This document shows, one piece after another, positions 52,794-63,910 of a stretch of DNA of 64,000 nucleotides. The translations under genes and the position numbers were made by a program. Position 1 is the stretch's first letter. Each line of letters starts with the position of its first letter. The stretch is from Corynebacterium hindlerae (GTDB lineage Bacteria > Actinomycetota > Actinomycetes > Mycobacteriales > Mycobacteriaceae). A model generated the notes under the pieces. It did no database searches. It had not been told where the DNA came from and saw only the letters and a list, made by a program, of their open reading frames with translations. The stretch spans positions 558,001 to 622,000 of the forward strand of contig NZ_CP059833.1 in assembly GCF_014117265.1 (NCBI RefSeq), given 5' to 3'.

Positions 52794-53738
52794 TCACACT
52801 AACCCTGCGACGATGCCGTCGAGGATGTCTTTTTCGGAGATGATGAGGGTCCGTACCGGGGTTGCGGCCTCGATCATGTCCATGATCCCTTCCACGACCA
52901 CTGAACCACTGCCGATAACGTCAGCGCGGCCAGGGTGCATCACTGGGTGCGCTGCGCGTTCGGCGGAGGTGTTGCCGATTAGTGAGGAGGTCAGCACGCG
53001 GGACGCGTCGAAGCGCAGTTTAGAGCCATGGATGAGGGCAGGATCGTATTCTTCCAGGCCTTGCGCCAGGGCTGAGATGGTGGTGAAGGTGCCTGCGACG
53101 CCGACGAAGGTGTCAGCTTGGGCAATGGGAACGTGAGTGGGGACGTCGGCAAGCTGCCTTGCCACGTAGTCCCGGGCCTGCACCACTTCCTCGTCGGTGG
53201 CGGGGTCGGAGGTCATGATGCGTTCGGTGAGGCGGACGCAGCCCATCTGCGCGGAGTGTGCGCCGAGGATTGTGCCATCGCGCTTACCGACGACAAATTC
53301 CGTGCTTCCTCCTCCCAAGTCAACGACGCATACCGTCCTCGCTTCTGGACCGAGATCCGCGACGGCCCCCTGAAACGACAGCCTCGCTTCCTCTTCCCCA
53401 CTGATCTCTTCAGCGATGCTGCCGGGAATAACCTGTCCTAGAAGCTCAGCGGTCATGTCAAGGAATTCTTGGCGGTTCTCGGCGTCCCGGGTGGCAGAGG
53501 TGGCGACCATACGCAGGGCCGTAACCTGCTCGTGTTTCATGATCTCCACAAACTCGCTGAGCGCGATCCGCGCCCGAACGATCGAGTCCTCAGCGATTTT
53601 TCCGGTCGCGTCAACGCCCTGGCCGAGGCGCACAATTTTCATGCCCCGGTAGACGTCCGTAAAGGTTTTTCCGTCGAAGTCCGAGATCAGCAGTCGGATA
53701 GAGTTAGTGCCGCAGTCCACGGCCGCAATGCGCGTCAT
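52794..53738 (-). CDS. ppx: Exopolyphosphatase/guanosine pentaphosphate phosphohydrolase (Ppx/GppA family)
   Basis: The 314-residue protein has the ASKHA-fold motifs VDCGTNSIRLLI at the start, ATSATRDA, SGEEEARLSFQGA and VVDLGGGSTEF. It is the short single-domain Ppx/GppA type, as in mycobacterial Rv1026. It hydrolyses polyphosphate or pppGpp and so links phosphate storage and stringent response. The start abuts the DUF501 stop; the genes ppx, DUF501 and ftsB are co-transcribed. Confidence 0.93.
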   Translation of the reverse strand: MTRIAAVDCGTNSIRLLISDFDGKTFTDVYRGMKIVRLGQGVDATGKIAEDSIVRARIALSEFVEIMKHEQVTALRMVATSATRDAENRQEFLDMTAELLGQVIPGSIAEEISGEEEARLSFQGAVADLGPEARTVCVVDLGGGSTEFVVGKRDGTILGAHSAQMGCVRLTERIMTSDPATDEEVVQARDYVARQLADVPTHVPIAQADTFVGVAGTFTTISALAQGLEEYDPALIHGSKLRFDASRVLTSSLIGNTSAERAAHPVMHPGRADVIGSGSVVVEGIMDMIEAATPVRTLIISEKDILDGIVAGLV

Positions 53739-54293
53739 TTATTTGACCTCAGCGTGCGTAAAATCGAACAGGTCCAGGGAGATCCCCAGGTCCTCGAGGG
53801 TTGGCCAGTTGGCGGGGATCGCCGTTCCACGTAGCTGGGCGTGCTCGGCAGCGAGCGCAACCGCTTCCGTCCCAAACCGAACCCGTCCTGGCCCTTCTGC
53901 CAGCGCGTACGCCATGAGCACATGAAGGCACTTGACCCGGTCTGGCATACCGCCGCCAGAGAAATCGGTGCCCAGATCCTCGATAGCGTTTCGCTCAGCA
54001 AGAAAGTGTTCATGAGCTTTCCGGTAGTCTTCCTGCAGCTCCTCACTCTCAGCCAGCCGCGCCTGCATCCACTTCATCACGTGCGCTACTTCCAGGCGCG
54101 AGGCTTCCGCGGTAAGGCGTGGCTCCGTCAGGTAGTAGAGGGTTGGGAACGGGGTGCCGTCGTCAAGGCGAGGTGCAGTTTTCACCACGCCCGGGACGCC
54201 ATCTGGTGTGGTGTAAGAAATCTCAAGAACACCGCGGGGCTCCCGGCCCAGCTGCTCAGCAACCGCTGCAAGTTCAACTTCAGAAACAGTCAT
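53739..54293 (-). CDS. DUF501 family protein
   Basis: The 184-residue product shows the DUF501 pattern: GREPRGVLEISYTTPDGVPGVVKTAPRLDDGTPFPTLYYLT, then a helical region (HVMKWMQARL, RNAIEDLGTDFSGGGMPDRVKCLHVLMAYALA). Its function is unknown; the gene is fixed between ftsB and ppx in actinobacteria (Rv1025 in M. tuberculosis). ATG 54293 is used; a GTG two codons earlier is possible. It ends flush with the ppx start. Confidence 0.88.
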   Translation of the reverse strand: MTVSEVELAAVAEQLGREPRGVLEISYTTPDGVPGVVKTAPRLDDGTPFPTLYYLTEPRLTAEASRLEVAHVMKWMQARLAESEELQEDYRKAHEHFLAERNAIEDLGTDFSGGGMPDRVKCLHVLMAYALAEGPGRVRFGTEAVALAAEHAQLRGTAIPANWPTLEDLGISLDLFDFTHAEVK

Positions 54294-54305
54294 GCACACA
54301 TTGTG

Positions 54306-54869
54306 TCATGGCAGGGGCTCTTGTGGCGGAACAGGTGGCTCCGGAGGTTCAATCGGCAGCTTCAACTCCGTAGTAGGTTCTATCGAATCATCGGGGGCAG
54401 ACTGCGGAGGAACCGCAACCGATCCCCACAACGTGTCATACCACGGGCTAACCTTTTCTGGGGTTTTGTGATCTGTAGAAGTAAGCGCATCGTCTTTGGT
54501 CATCGACGGATCCATGATACGAAAAGCCACTTCACCAGGGGCAATAACCCCAAGACGATTCCTGGCTTGCTCATCCAGGTACGCCTTACTCTTGTAGCGT
54601 TCCAGCTCACCCAACAGCTCTTCCTTGTGGCGCTGTTTCTGGGCAATCGCCGCGTTCACCGCCCGAATTTCATTGCGCTGCTCGAAATAGTTGCGAAGTG
54701 GCACAGTGATGGTGACAAGGAAAACGATCAAGACAAAGGCCACGACCATCAGTTCTAGCGTTCCCACTTTAAACCGACCACGCTTCTTTTTCACAGCCTG
54801 ATTTTTCACATCTGACCTGCGATGTTGCACAGGGATGCGTTTGCTGGAGCGTTTCGATGTCAAAGCCAT
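54306..54869 (-). CDS. ftsB: Septum formation initiator FtsB/DivIC family protein
   Basis: The product of about 187 residues has a basic cytoplasmic N-terminus, one membrane span (about 40-58, MVVAFVLIVFLVTITVPL), a coiled coil (residues 60-100) and the FtsB-type segment YLDEQARNRLGVIAPGEVAFRI, then a Pro/Glu-rich extracellular tail. It takes part in divisome assembly. ATG 54869 is used; an in-frame GTG at 54881 would add four residues. Its position after eno matches Rv1024. Confidence 0.88.
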   Translation of the reverse strand: MALTSKRSSKRIPVQHRRSDVKNQAVKKKRGRFKVGTLELMVVAFVLIVFLVTITVPLRNYFEQRNEIRAVNAAIAQKQRHKEELLGELERYKSKAYLDEQARNRLGVIAPGEVAFRIMDPSMTKDDALTSTDHKTPEKVSPWYDTLWGSVAVPPQSAPDDSIEPTTELKLPIEPPEPPVPPQEPLP

Positions 54870-55018
54870 TGTGTTGCCCACTTTACTTCTCTCATCTTTA
54901 GCCTGACACCTGGCGCGCCGTGAATAGCCCAGATGAGAAGCGAAATCGAGCGTACGGATGGGATGATCCGCGCCTGAAAAACCCCATCGGTACGCTAAAT
55001 CTCCGCTGTCTCAAAACA

Positions 55019-55049
55019 AACCAAAACCCGGCCGCCAGGGGCCGGGTTT
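55019..55049 (-). terminator. Terminator of eno
   Basis: AAAACCCGGCC (55023-55033) pairs with GGCCGGGTTT (55040-55049) over 10 bp with a 6-base loop, and TTGGTTTGTTTT follows on the minus strand. Confidence 0.9.
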
Positions 55050-55066
55050 GTGGGTGCTTCTAGTTC

Positions 55067-56389
<1,323 letters not shown>

Positions 56390-56463
56390 TCACACTTACC
56401 GTCAATTGTGGCACGAATTTTCGGGCTCGGCCACGTTGATTCCCCCTAAGCGGAGGAATGGGC

Positions 56464-57252
56464 TTAATACGCTGGTTGATTGACGGCGTACGCTGCTGCT
56501 GCGTCGCGGACATCAGCTAGGTATTTGTCGGATTGGTTGTAGGCGTAGACGGCTTTCGCCCAGCCTTCTGGCGTGGATAGGTCACCGCCGTTGGTGCATA
56601 GCAAGTTCGCCGCGGACAGGGCTGCGTCGTCGATTTGGTGCGGGTCGTTGAATCCGTCGCCATTAGCGTCGCGACCGTAGCGTTTCCATGATTCTGGAAT
56701 GAATTGGAACGGGCCGACAGCTCGGTCATGCTCGGTATCGCCGTCAATAAGCCCGCCGTCTGTGTCGGGAATGTTGGCGAAGCCGGGAGATCCGTCGAGC
56801 TTGATGCCGAAGATTGGTGGGCTAACCACGCCATCTGGTCCGATGGAAGCTCCCTCGAAGAGTTTGCCGGTGTAGGTGCCGTGGCGAGTTTCTACCTGGG
56901 CGATGCCAGCGAGGGTGTTCCAGCGCAGGTGACAGTCGGGCCAGCTCTGCTGAGCGATCAGTTCAGCGTTGCCATAAGCCTGGATCGCCGCTGGTGAGAC
57001 ATCAATTTGTTTGGAGAGGGGTTCGGCCCAAAATGCGAGTTTTTCGGAGGTTCTTCCCGGAGCGTTGACGTCGATATGGGGTACCTCTACGGCGCCGGCG
57101 GGAGGCACGTCGTCAGGCACGGCAATGCGTGGGCGGAGCGGGTTAGGGGTATGCAATGCGGATAGCACCCAGCCGACCATGGAGATCACGAGCACAACAG
57201 CAAGCACGACTATCACGCCGCACCCGAACGCCTTTTTCGCTACAGAACCCAT
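56464..57252 (-). CDS. Lytic murein transglycosylase (LpqU-like)
   Basis: The 262-residue protein has one N-terminal span or signal anchor (about 10-33) without a lipobox, then a transglycosylase (SLT/MltB-type) domain with the catalytic Glu in WNTLAGIAQVETRHG, and the motifs VGPFQFIPESWKRYG, DANGDGFNDPHQIDDA and YNQSDKYLADV. It cleaves peptidoglycan glycan strands. M. tuberculosis has LpqU (Rv1022) at the same place; the lipid-anchor Cys of LpqU is absent here. Confidence 0.88.
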   Translation of the reverse strand: MGSVAKKAFGCGVIVVLAVVLVISMVGWVLSALHTPNPLRPRIAVPDDVPPAGAVEVPHIDVNAPGRTSEKLAFWAEPLSKQIDVSPAAIQAYGNAELIAQQSWPDCHLRWNTLAGIAQVETRHGTYTGKLFEGASIGPDGVVSPPIFGIKLDGSPGFANIPDTDGGLIDGDTEHDRAVGPFQFIPESWKRYGRDANGDGFNDPHQIDDAALSAANLLCTNGGDLSTPEGWAKAVYAYNQSDKYLADVRDAAAAYAVNQPAY

Positions 57253-57286
57253 AGCTGCCGATCTTACAGCGCAGGCTTGCCGACGC

Positions 57287-57742
57287 TCACCGCTGCCCGA
57301 TTCCCTTTTCCCGACGCTTACCTTCCTCCCAGAAACGTTCCTGCTCAGCTATGGTGATCACGTCGTCGCCGCCGTCGAAAAGGTAAGGGGCGCGACTGTG
57401 CATCTTGGATACGAATGCGGCTGCCACATCGTCAAGATCGAAGCTGCCGCGTCGACGAGCGAGCTCGGCGTGAAACAAGACTTGCAGCAGAAGATCGGAC
57501 AGCTCGTTCAAAAGCTCGGTTTCTGTAGCGCCGTCCTGAGTCCGTGACCACTTTGCCACCGCGTCCGCAAACTCGGCTGCTTCCTCGCGTAAATAGGGCA
57601 AGAGTGTTTCGTGAGTCATGGAGCGCTCCCACTCTCCGACCCGCAGAGCTTGGGCCATGAGCCACTGCGCATTGCGCAGCGAGTCCACCCGAACCGGGGT
57701 ATCGCCCTCTCCAGGAAACTGGGCAAAACTGCGATTATCCAC
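57287..57742 (-). CDS. mazG: MazG family nucleoside triphosphate pyrophosphohydrolase (truncated form)
   Basis: The 151-residue protein has one MazG domain with the metal-binding EExxE-type helix (LREEAAEFADAV) and the second acidic helix (ELLNELSDLLLQVLFHAEL). Mycobacterial MazG has an additional N-terminal region of about 90-100 residues; here it is short. GTG 57742 is chosen because AGGAG lies 7 bases upstream. It hydrolyses (d)NTPs, including oxidised ones, in house-cleaning. Confidence 0.88.
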   Translation of the reverse strand: MDNRSFAQFPGEGDTPVRVDSLRNAQWLMAQALRVGEWERSMTHETLLPYLREEAAEFADAVAKWSRTQDGATETELLNELSDLLLQVLFHAELARRRGSFDLDDVAAAFVSKMHSRAPYLFDGGDDVITIAEQERFWEEGKRREKGIGQR

Positions 57743-57873
57743 GACTTTTCTCCTCTCGATCTGCAAATAGCCTAGCCTTCGAACAGTGTTCAAGAATAAA
57801 AGTGCCCATTTCCAAAAAACATCTGCTTAATTACAAGTAGATATTCTTCATCTCTCTTGACTAGGCTAAGCCA

Positions 57874-59382
57874 GTGACCAACACCCTGAAAGCACAAGTA
57901 TCAGTGAATAACACTGTAGAAACGAAGCACACCGTCCGCATGTGGACCCTGGTGTCTCTCATCATCGGTTCCACCGTCGGCGCCGGTATTTTCGCACTCC
58001 CCCAGCAGGCTGCATCTGTGGCCGGACCGGGGGCGATGCTCATAGGTTGGGGCATTGCCGGCGTCGGCATGCTCTCCATCGCATTCGTTTTCCACGCCCT
58101 TGCAATCCGCAAGCCAAACCTCGACTCGGGTGTGTACTCCTACGTCCGTGCCGGACTCGGAGACTTCGTCGGATTCGCCTCTGCCTGGGGATACTGGCTC
58201 GGATCCGTGATCGCACAGGTGGGCTACGCCACCCTGTTCTTCTCTACCCTCGGACACTACATCCCACTGTTCGACCCAGAAAACCAGCTCGCCAGCGCGA
58301 TCGCTGTTTCCGTCCTGACCTGGGTGATTTTCTTCATGCTCACCCGAGGAATCCGGCAGGCGGCAGCGATGAATGTGGTAACGACCGTCGCAAAGCTGTT
58401 GCCCATCTTCGCCTTCCTCATCCTGGTCGCCTTCGTCGGGTTTAGCTGGGATAAATTCACCTTCGACATGTGGGGCAGCCACGGCGAAACCGGCTCCCTC
58501 CTCGACCAGGTCAAAGGCATGATGCTGTTCACCGTTTGGGCCTTCATCGGCGTGGAAGGCGCATCCGTGTACTCCAAGCAGGCCCGCACCCGCAAAGACG
58601 TGGGCCGCGCCACCATGATCGGCTTCATCGCCGTGCTCGCGCTCCTCGTATCCGTCACCACCCTCTCCTACGGCGTGCTCACCCAACAGCAACTCGCAGC
58701 ACTCGGTGACAACTCCCTGGCAGCGGTGCTCGAAGCAGCCGTCGGCCCGTGGGGAGGCCTGCTAGTTTCCCTCGGACTCTGCGTCTCCGTGCTCGGCGCC
58801 TACGTGTCCTGGCAGATGCTCTGCGCAGAACCCATCTCGCTGATGGCCATCGACGGCCTCCTGCCCGCCCGCTTCGGAAAATTCAACAAGGCAGGTGCAC
58901 CATTTAGCGCGCAGCTCATCTCCACCACAGTGATCCAAATCTGCGTCATCATCTTCTTCCTCAACGAAACCACCTACACCTCCATGGTGCAGCTGGCCAC
59001 GATGATGTACATGCTGCCGTACGTCTTCTCCTCCCTCTATCTACTGCTGCTCACCACCCGAGGAAAAGGGATCACCCACCCGCACGCCGGAACCCGCTTC
59101 GACGACTCCGGGCCCTCCGTCACCGGCCGCGAAAACCGACGCCACCTGATGATCGCCGTCATCGCCTTCATCTACTCGCTCTGGCTGTTCTACGCCGCAG
59201 ACATCACCTACCTGCTCTTCGGCACTCTGCTCGTCCTCCCCGGCCTTGTACCGTACATCTGGCAGCGCGTAAAAACCGGCGAAAAATGGTTCAACACCTT
59301 CGAATGGGTCATCGTCGCCGCCGTCATCATCGGCGCAGGATTCGCAGTGTACGGGCTATCAACCGGGGCGTTGAGCCTTTAG
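57874..59382 (+). CDS. lysI: Basic amino acid permease/antiporter (LysI/ArcD type, APC superfamily)
   Basis: The 502-residue protein has about twelve to thirteen spans and the APC features SLIIGSTVGAGIFALPQQ and AFIGVEGASVYSKQARTRKDVGRAT, typical of the arginine/ornithine and lysine antiporters. C. glutamicum LysI, the L-lysine permease, has the same length and lies at the same locus between mazG and mfd. The GTG at 57874 lacks a clear ribosome binding site. In this window it breaks the mfd-mazG pair, which is adjacent in mycobacteria. Confidence 0.88.
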   Translation: MTNTLKAQVSVNNTVETKHTVRMWTLVSLIIGSTVGAGIFALPQQAASVAGPGAMLIGWGIAGVGMLSIAFVFHALAIRKPNLDSGVYSYVRAGLGDFVGFASAWGYWLGSVIAQVGYATLFFSTLGHYIPLFDPENQLASAIAVSVLTWVIFFMLTRGIRQAAAMNVVTTVAKLLPIFAFLILVAFVGFSWDKFTFDMWGSHGETGSLLDQVKGMMLFTVWAFIGVEGASVYSKQARTRKDVGRATMIGFIAVLALLVSVTTLSYGVLTQQQLAALGDNSLAAVLEAAVGPWGGLLVSLGLCVSVLGAYVSWQMLCAEPISLMAIDGLLPARFGKFNKAGAPFSAQLISTTVIQICVIIFFLNETTYTSMVQLATMMYMLPYVFSSLYLLLLTTRGKGITHPHAGTRFDDSGPSVTGRENRRHLMIAVIAFIYSLWLFYAADITYLLFGTLLVLPGLVPYIWQRVKTGEKWFNTFEWVIVAAVIIGAGFAVYGLSTGALSL

Positions 59383-59393
59383 AGATCCCTTGC

Positions 59394-59483
59394 CGGATTT
59401 GGTAACAGAGAACCCGATGTCGAATCTGGTAACGCAAACTGACGAAACCGGCACGAAAAAGTCACTTTGCATTACCAAATCCG
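59394..59483. terminator. Large hairpin between lysI and mfd
   Basis: CGGATTTGGTAA (59394-59405) and TTACCAAATCCG (59472-59483) pair perfectly over 12 bp around a 66-base loop. A related copy, CGAATCTGGTAACGC (59421-59435), lies in the loop and could compete for the right arm. The convergent position suggests bidirectional termination, but there is no T tract. Confidence 0.5.
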
Positions 59484-59491
59484 ACACGGCC

Positions 59492-62400
59492 CTATCTGAT
59501 GGAGATCACCCGCTCGGTTTTCGCTTTCCCGCCTGTGATGTCGATGGCGGGTACGTCGAACATTTTGGAGATGAAGTTGGCCATCCATTGCAGGAGTTCG
59601 ACGTCGCGGAGGTCTGGTGAGGAGATGTTGCGGCCGGCCTTTGGGAATGAGATTTGGATTGCTTTCGCTGCTGCGCGGTAGGTTGCGCCTGGGTAGAGGC
59701 GCTTGAGTCGGATTTGTTTGGAATCGGGCAGTTCCGCTGGGTGGACTTTGATGCGGGTGCCTTGGACGGCGATGTCGGTTAGTCCGGCCTTGCGCATCAG
59801 GTGTCGGAGGCGTGCGACGGAGAGCAGCCGTGATACTTCCACTGGGATCGGGCCGTAGCGGTCTTCCATCTCTTCCACGGCAAGAACTAGGTCAGACTCG
59901 GAAGTGGATGCGGCGAGTTTGCGGTAAACCTCTAGGCGTAGACGTTCGGAGTTGATGTAGCTTTCTGGGATATGGGCGTCCACGGGCAGGTCGACGCGGA
60001 TTTCGCGCGGTTCTTTGTCGGTGGCGTCGAGCACCTTGCCGTCGGCCATGGCGCGGAATGCTTCCACGGCCTCCCCCACGAGGCGAACGTAAAGGTCAAA
60101 ACCAACTCCGGCGATGTGCCCGGATTGTTCGGCGCCGAGGACGTTGCCGGCGCCACGCATTTCCAGGTCTTTCATGGCGACGGCCATGCCGGCACCCAGG
60201 TCGTTGTTCTGTGCAATGGTGGCGAGACGGTCGTACGAGGTTTCCGTGAGTGTGGCGCCTTTGGGGTATAGGAAGTAGGCGTAGCCCCGTTCGCGGGAAC
60301 GCCCAACACGGCCGCGGAGCTGGTGCAACTGAGACAGCCCCATGTGGTGGGCGTTTTCCACGATCAAGGTGTTGGCGTTGGCGATGTCTAGGCCGGTTTC
60401 CACGATGGTGGTGCAGACGAGGACGTCGTATTCGCGATCCCAGAACCCTTGCACGGTCTGTTCCAGGAGTTCTTCTGACATCTGACCATGCGCGACAACC
60501 ACGCGGGCCTCGGGAACCAGGTCGCGGATTTCCCGGGCTTTCTTCTCAATAGATGAGACCTTGTTGTGGACGTAGAACACTTGGCCGTCGCGAAGCAGCT
60601 CGCGCCTAATCGCGGCCGCAACCTGCTTCTCCTCCTGCGCGCCGACATATGTCAGCACCGGGTGCCGGTCCTCGGGCGGGGTAAGGATAGTCGACATCTC
60701 GCGAATGCCCGCCATGGACATCTCCAGGGTGCGCGGGATCGGCGTAGCGGACATAGTGAGCACGTCCACGGCGGTGCGCAGCGCCTTGATGTGCTCCTTG
60801 TGTTCGACACCGAAGCGTTGCTCTTCGTCCACGATGACCAGTCCAAGGTTCTTCCAGTGCACACCGGTCTGCAACAGGCGGTGCGTGCCGATAACAATGT
60901 CAACATCCCCAGAGGCAAGACCGCGAATCGTTTCCTTCGACTCGAGGCCGGGGGTAAAACGAGACAGCCCGCGGATTGTTACCGGGAAACCGTCCATACG
61001 CTGCTCGAACGTGGCCAGGTGCTGCTGGGCGAGCAGGGTCGTCGGCACCAGCACCGCCACTTGTTTGCCGTCCTGCACCGCTTTGAACGCGGCACGCACC
61101 GCCACTTCCGTCTTGCCGTATCCCACGTCTCCGACGATGACACGGTCCATCGGGACAGGCTTCTCCATGTCCGCCTTCACGGCATCGATGGCGAGCATTT
61201 GGTCCTCCGTCTCCACGAACGGGAAGTTATCTTCCATCTCGTGTTGCCACGGGGAGTCAGGAGCAAACGGGTGCCCCGGCGCGGATTGGCGCTTGGCGTA
61301 CAGTTCCACCAGTTCACCAGCAATTTCGCGGACGGCGGCACGGGCCTTCTTCTTGGTGTTCTTCCAGTCCGACCCGCCCATCTTCGATAGAGTCGGCTTC
61401 TCCCCACCGACATAGCGGCTGAGCATATCCAGCGCATCCATTGGGACGTACAACTGGTCTGCGGGGCCGCCGCGTCGGGAAGCGGCATACTCCAGCACCA
61501 GGTATTCCCTGCGGGAGCCGGCCATTTCCCGCTCAGTCATTTTGAGGAAGCGGCCGATGCCGTGCGTTTCGTGCACCACGAGATCCCCAGGTTTAAGAGC
61601 GAGCGGGTCGACGCGGTGGCGTTTGCGGGCTGGGCGTCGTTTAGCGCCGGCAATGTCCCCGACCCGGTTACCAGTCAGGTCAGTTTCGGACACCACCACC
61701 AGCTGCGGACCCGGGAATACCAAGCCGCTGTGTGCGAGGGCTTGGTAGAGAGTCACTTCGCCCGGGGAGGGCTGCCAGCCGGGCGTGGCCACCCGCGCAG
61801 CGATCCCTTTTTCTTTAAAGCGCTCGATCATGCGCTTGATAGCGCCCTGAGCTGGGGCAACGAAGGCTGCCCGGCCACCGGAGTTGGTGTGCGCGAGCAG
61901 CATCGCCATGAGGGTATCGACCTCTTTGAGGTCGCCACGGGGCGCCGGTGCAGGATCAAAGTCCAGTGGCAGTGTCTCTTCCTCGGGGGCGAACATCATG
62001 CCCGGGGGCGCGAAAGTCCACACGATATCGCCAGTGAGGAGCGAATCGAAGCTGCGGTAGGAACTCGCCTCCAGGTCCAAGGTGGCGGCGGCAAGCGGCC
62101 CATCGGCACCCATCGCGGCGGCCTCCCACCCGGCAGCCAGAAACTCTGCATCGGTTGCCTGCAAGTCAGTAACGCGGGTGCGGATTTTCTCAGGATTCAT
62201 CAGCACCACATGGGTGCCCTGCGGCATCAGCTCCGGCAGGGTGCGCAGCGGAGTATCGACGAGCGCGGGTATCAACGCCTCCATGCCGTCGGCAGGCTGC
62301 TTTTCACTGATTTTCGTTAAAAGCTCCACCAGGGCGGCGTTGCCGGTGTGCTGTGTGGCGAGCTCGCCAGCACGCTTTGCGACGCCGTCGTCAATCAGCA

Positions 62401-63088
62401 ATTCCCGCGCCGGATACAGGTCAACCTGCTGCAGTTCCAGCTCAGGGATCGCACGCTGATCCGCCACGGCGAAGGGGCGGATGTCGGTGACCTCGTCGCC
62501 CCAGAATTCCAAACGAACGGGCTGTTCCGCGGTGGTTGGAAAAACGTCAATGATCCCGCCGCGGGTAGCGAAGTCACCCTTGCGCGCCACCATGTCCACA
62601 TGGTTGTACGCGCGAAACACCAGCTCACGGGTGAGCTCATCGAAGTCGTATTCGTTACCCTGCTCAATCGTCAGTGCCGCTCGCCCATTCGCCGTTTCCA
62701 GAATCGGCTGACAGTAGCCCCGCGCAGCAGTGACTACAATCTTCAACTTGTCCAGGTTGTGCAGCACTTCTGCACGCTTACCGACGGTATCCAGTCCCGG
62801 ACTCATCCGTTCATGAGGAAGTGTCTCCCAGCTGGGAAACCAAGCAACGGCGTCGCCAAGCATGGCCTTCAGCTCGGCAGTGAGGTCCTCCGCCTCCCGA
62901 CCCGTTGCCACCACAGCAAGCACCGGCGCGCGCTGTGCCAAAGCCCCCAGCACCCAAGGTCGGGCCTGGTCAATCGCGGTGAGGTGGAGACACGACTGGC
63001 CAACATTAGCGAGGAGCCCTTTCAGCTTAGGATCCTGACCGGCAACTTTCAGCAGTCCTGCCAGCATCGGGGCGGTGGTCGAGCTCAC
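59492..63088 (-). CDS. mfd: Transcription-repair coupling factor
   Basis: Mfd removes RNA polymerase stalled at DNA lesions and recruits UvrA. The 1198-residue product has the UvrB-like N-terminal module ([17 protein letters not shown]), the RNA polymerase-interaction (RID) region ([14 protein letters not shown]), a RecG-like helicase with Walker [12 protein letters not shown], the DEEQRFG box and [16 protein letters not shown], and the C-terminal TRCF domain. It has the normal length. Its GTG start overlaps the TetR stop by 4 bases. Confidence 0.97.
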   Translation of the reverse strand: MSSTTAPMLAGLLKVAGQDPKLKGLLANVGQSCLHLTAIDQARPWVLGALAQRAPVLAVVATGREAEDLTAELKAMLGDAVAWFPSWETLPHERMSPGLDTVGKRAEVLHNLDKLKIVVTAARGYCQPILETANGRAALTIEQGNEYDFDELTRELVFRAYNHVDMVARKGDFATRGGIIDVFPTTAEQPVRLEFWGDEVTDIRPFAVADQRAIPELELQQVDLYPARELLIDDGVAKRAGELATQHTGNAALVELLTKISEKQPADGMEALIPALVDTPLRTLPELMPQGTHVVLMNPEKIRTRVTDLQATDAEFLAAGWEAAAMGADGPLAAATLDLEASSYRSFDSLLTGDIVWTFAPPGMMFAPEEETLPLDFDPAPAPRGDLKEVDTLMAMLLAHTNSGGRAAFVAPAQGAIKRMIERFKEKGIAARVATPGWQPSPGEVTLYQALAHSGLVFPGPQLVVVSETDLTGNRVGDIAGAKRRPARKRHRVDPLALKPGDLVVHETHGIGRFLKMTEREMAGSRREYLVLEYAASRRGGPADQLYVPMDALDMLSRYVGGEKPTLSKMGGSDWKNTKKKARAAVREIAGELVELYAKRQSAPGHPFAPDSPWQHEMEDNFPFVETEDQMLAIDAVKADMEKPVPMDRVIVGDVGYGKTEVAVRAAFKAVQDGKQVAVLVPTTLLAQQHLATFEQRMDGFPVTIRGLSRFTPGLESKETIRGLASGDVDIVIGTHRLLQTGVHWKNLGLVIVDEEQRFGVEHKEHIKALRTAVDVLTMSATPIPRTLEMSMAGIREMSTILTPPEDRHPVLTYVGAQEEKQVAAAIRRELLRDGQVFYVHNKVSSIEKKAREIRDLVPEARVVVAHGQMSEELLEQTVQGFWDREYDVLVCTTIVETGLDIANANTLIVENAHHMGLSQLHQLRGRVGRSRERGYAYFLYPKGATLTETSYDRLATIAQNNDLGAGMAVAMKDLEMRGAGNVLGAEQSGHIAGVGFDLYVRLVGEAVEAFRAMADGKVLDATDKEPREIRVDLPVDAHIPESYINSERLRLEVYRKLAASTSESDLVLAVEEMEDRYGPIPVEVSRLLSVARLRHLMRKAGLTDIAVQGTRIKVHPAELPDSKQIRLKRLYPGATYRAAAKAIQISFPKAGRNISSPDLRDVELLQWMANFISKMFDVPAIDITGGKAKTERVISIR

Positions 63089-63696
63089 TGTTCTCCTAGA
63101 TTAATCGTCGGGTCTTTTTCTAACCGTGCCAAACCATTCCAGCACAGATTAACAATATGGGCCGCCACCACTTCCTTCGACGGCTCCCGCACATCCAGCC
63201 ACCACTGCGCCGTACCAGAAATCATCCCCACCAGCGCCTGCCCATACAGCACCGCCATCTCGGGATCATTCCCCGTCTTCTCAAACGCATGCGCCAAAAT
63301 ATGCGACACCTCCGCGACAGTGTCATTCAGCAATGTCGAATAGGTGCGGTTCTCCCCCGGCGTCATGTCACGCACCAGGATCTGGAAACCGTCAGTACGC
63401 TCCTCAATGAACGTCAGCAACGCCAACGTCGCATTCTCAATCCGCTGTCTCGCCTTCGCAGGACCAAGCGCATCCGTGATCGTAGATTCAAGAGCCTGCA
63501 TCTCACGGTCTACAACCACCGCGTACAACCCCTCTTTGCCACCAAAATGCTCATACACCACAGGCTTAGAAACCCCCGCCCTAGCAGCGATTTCCTCCAC
63601 ACTAGACGCACCAAACCCCTTTTCCGCGAACACCGCACGACCAATATCGATAAGCTGCTCACGACGCTGTTTACCCGTCATCCGCTTCGAAGCCAT
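63085..63696 (-). CDS. TetR family regulator upstream of mfd
   Basis: The 203-residue protein starts [28 protein letters not shown] and has the TetR helix-turn-helix [27 protein letters not shown], then a helical ligand domain with [15 protein letters not shown] 63696 is chosen; ten more codons upstream are open but unlikely. Its end overlaps the mfd start (4 bases), so the two are probably co-transcribed; the targets are unknown. A TetR gene at this place is usual in corynebacteria and mycobacteria. Confidence 0.9.
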   Translation of the reverse strand: MASKRMTGKQRREQLIDIGRAVFAEKGFGASSVEEIAARAGVSKPVVYEHFGGKEGLYAVVVDREMQALESTITDALGPAKARQRIENATLALLTFIEERTDGFQILVRDMTPGENRTYSTLLNDTVAEVSHILAHAFEKTGNDPEMAVLYGQALVGMISGTAQWWLDVREPSKEVVAAHIVNLCWNGLARLEKDPTINLGEQ

Positions 63697-63786
63697 GCAA
63701 TAAACCTTAACATCAGGGCAGGTCACACCCCATTATTTGTTTTCCCACCACATGATGTAAAATCTGTAACGCAGCTTTGGCTGTGG

Positions 63787-63858
63787 TTCCCCATGGTGTA
63801 ATTGGCAACACTCCGGTTTTTGGTACCGTCATTCTAGGTTCGAGTCCTGGTGGGGAAG
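63787..63858 (+). tRNA. tRNA-Gln (anticodon UUG)
   Basis: The acceptor arm TTCCCCA/TGGGGAA pairs over 7 bp. The anticodon stem region CCGGT-TTTTGGT-ACCGT places TTG in the anticodon position. The T arm CTAGG-TTCGAGT-CCTGG is present (one G-T wobble), and the discriminator is G as in other glutamine tRNAs. CCA is not encoded (the next bases are CTG). Confidence 0.9.
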
Positions 63859-63870
63859 CTGTACAAAAAC

Positions 63871-63910
63871 ACCCGCTGAACTGGCTTTTTATGTCAATTC
63901 AGCGGGTTTT
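63871..63910 (+). terminator. Terminator after tRNA-Gln
   Basis: ACCCGCTGAA (63871-63880) pairs with TTCAGCGGGT (63898-63907), followed by TTT. It is 12 bases beyond the tRNA. Confidence 0.9.
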
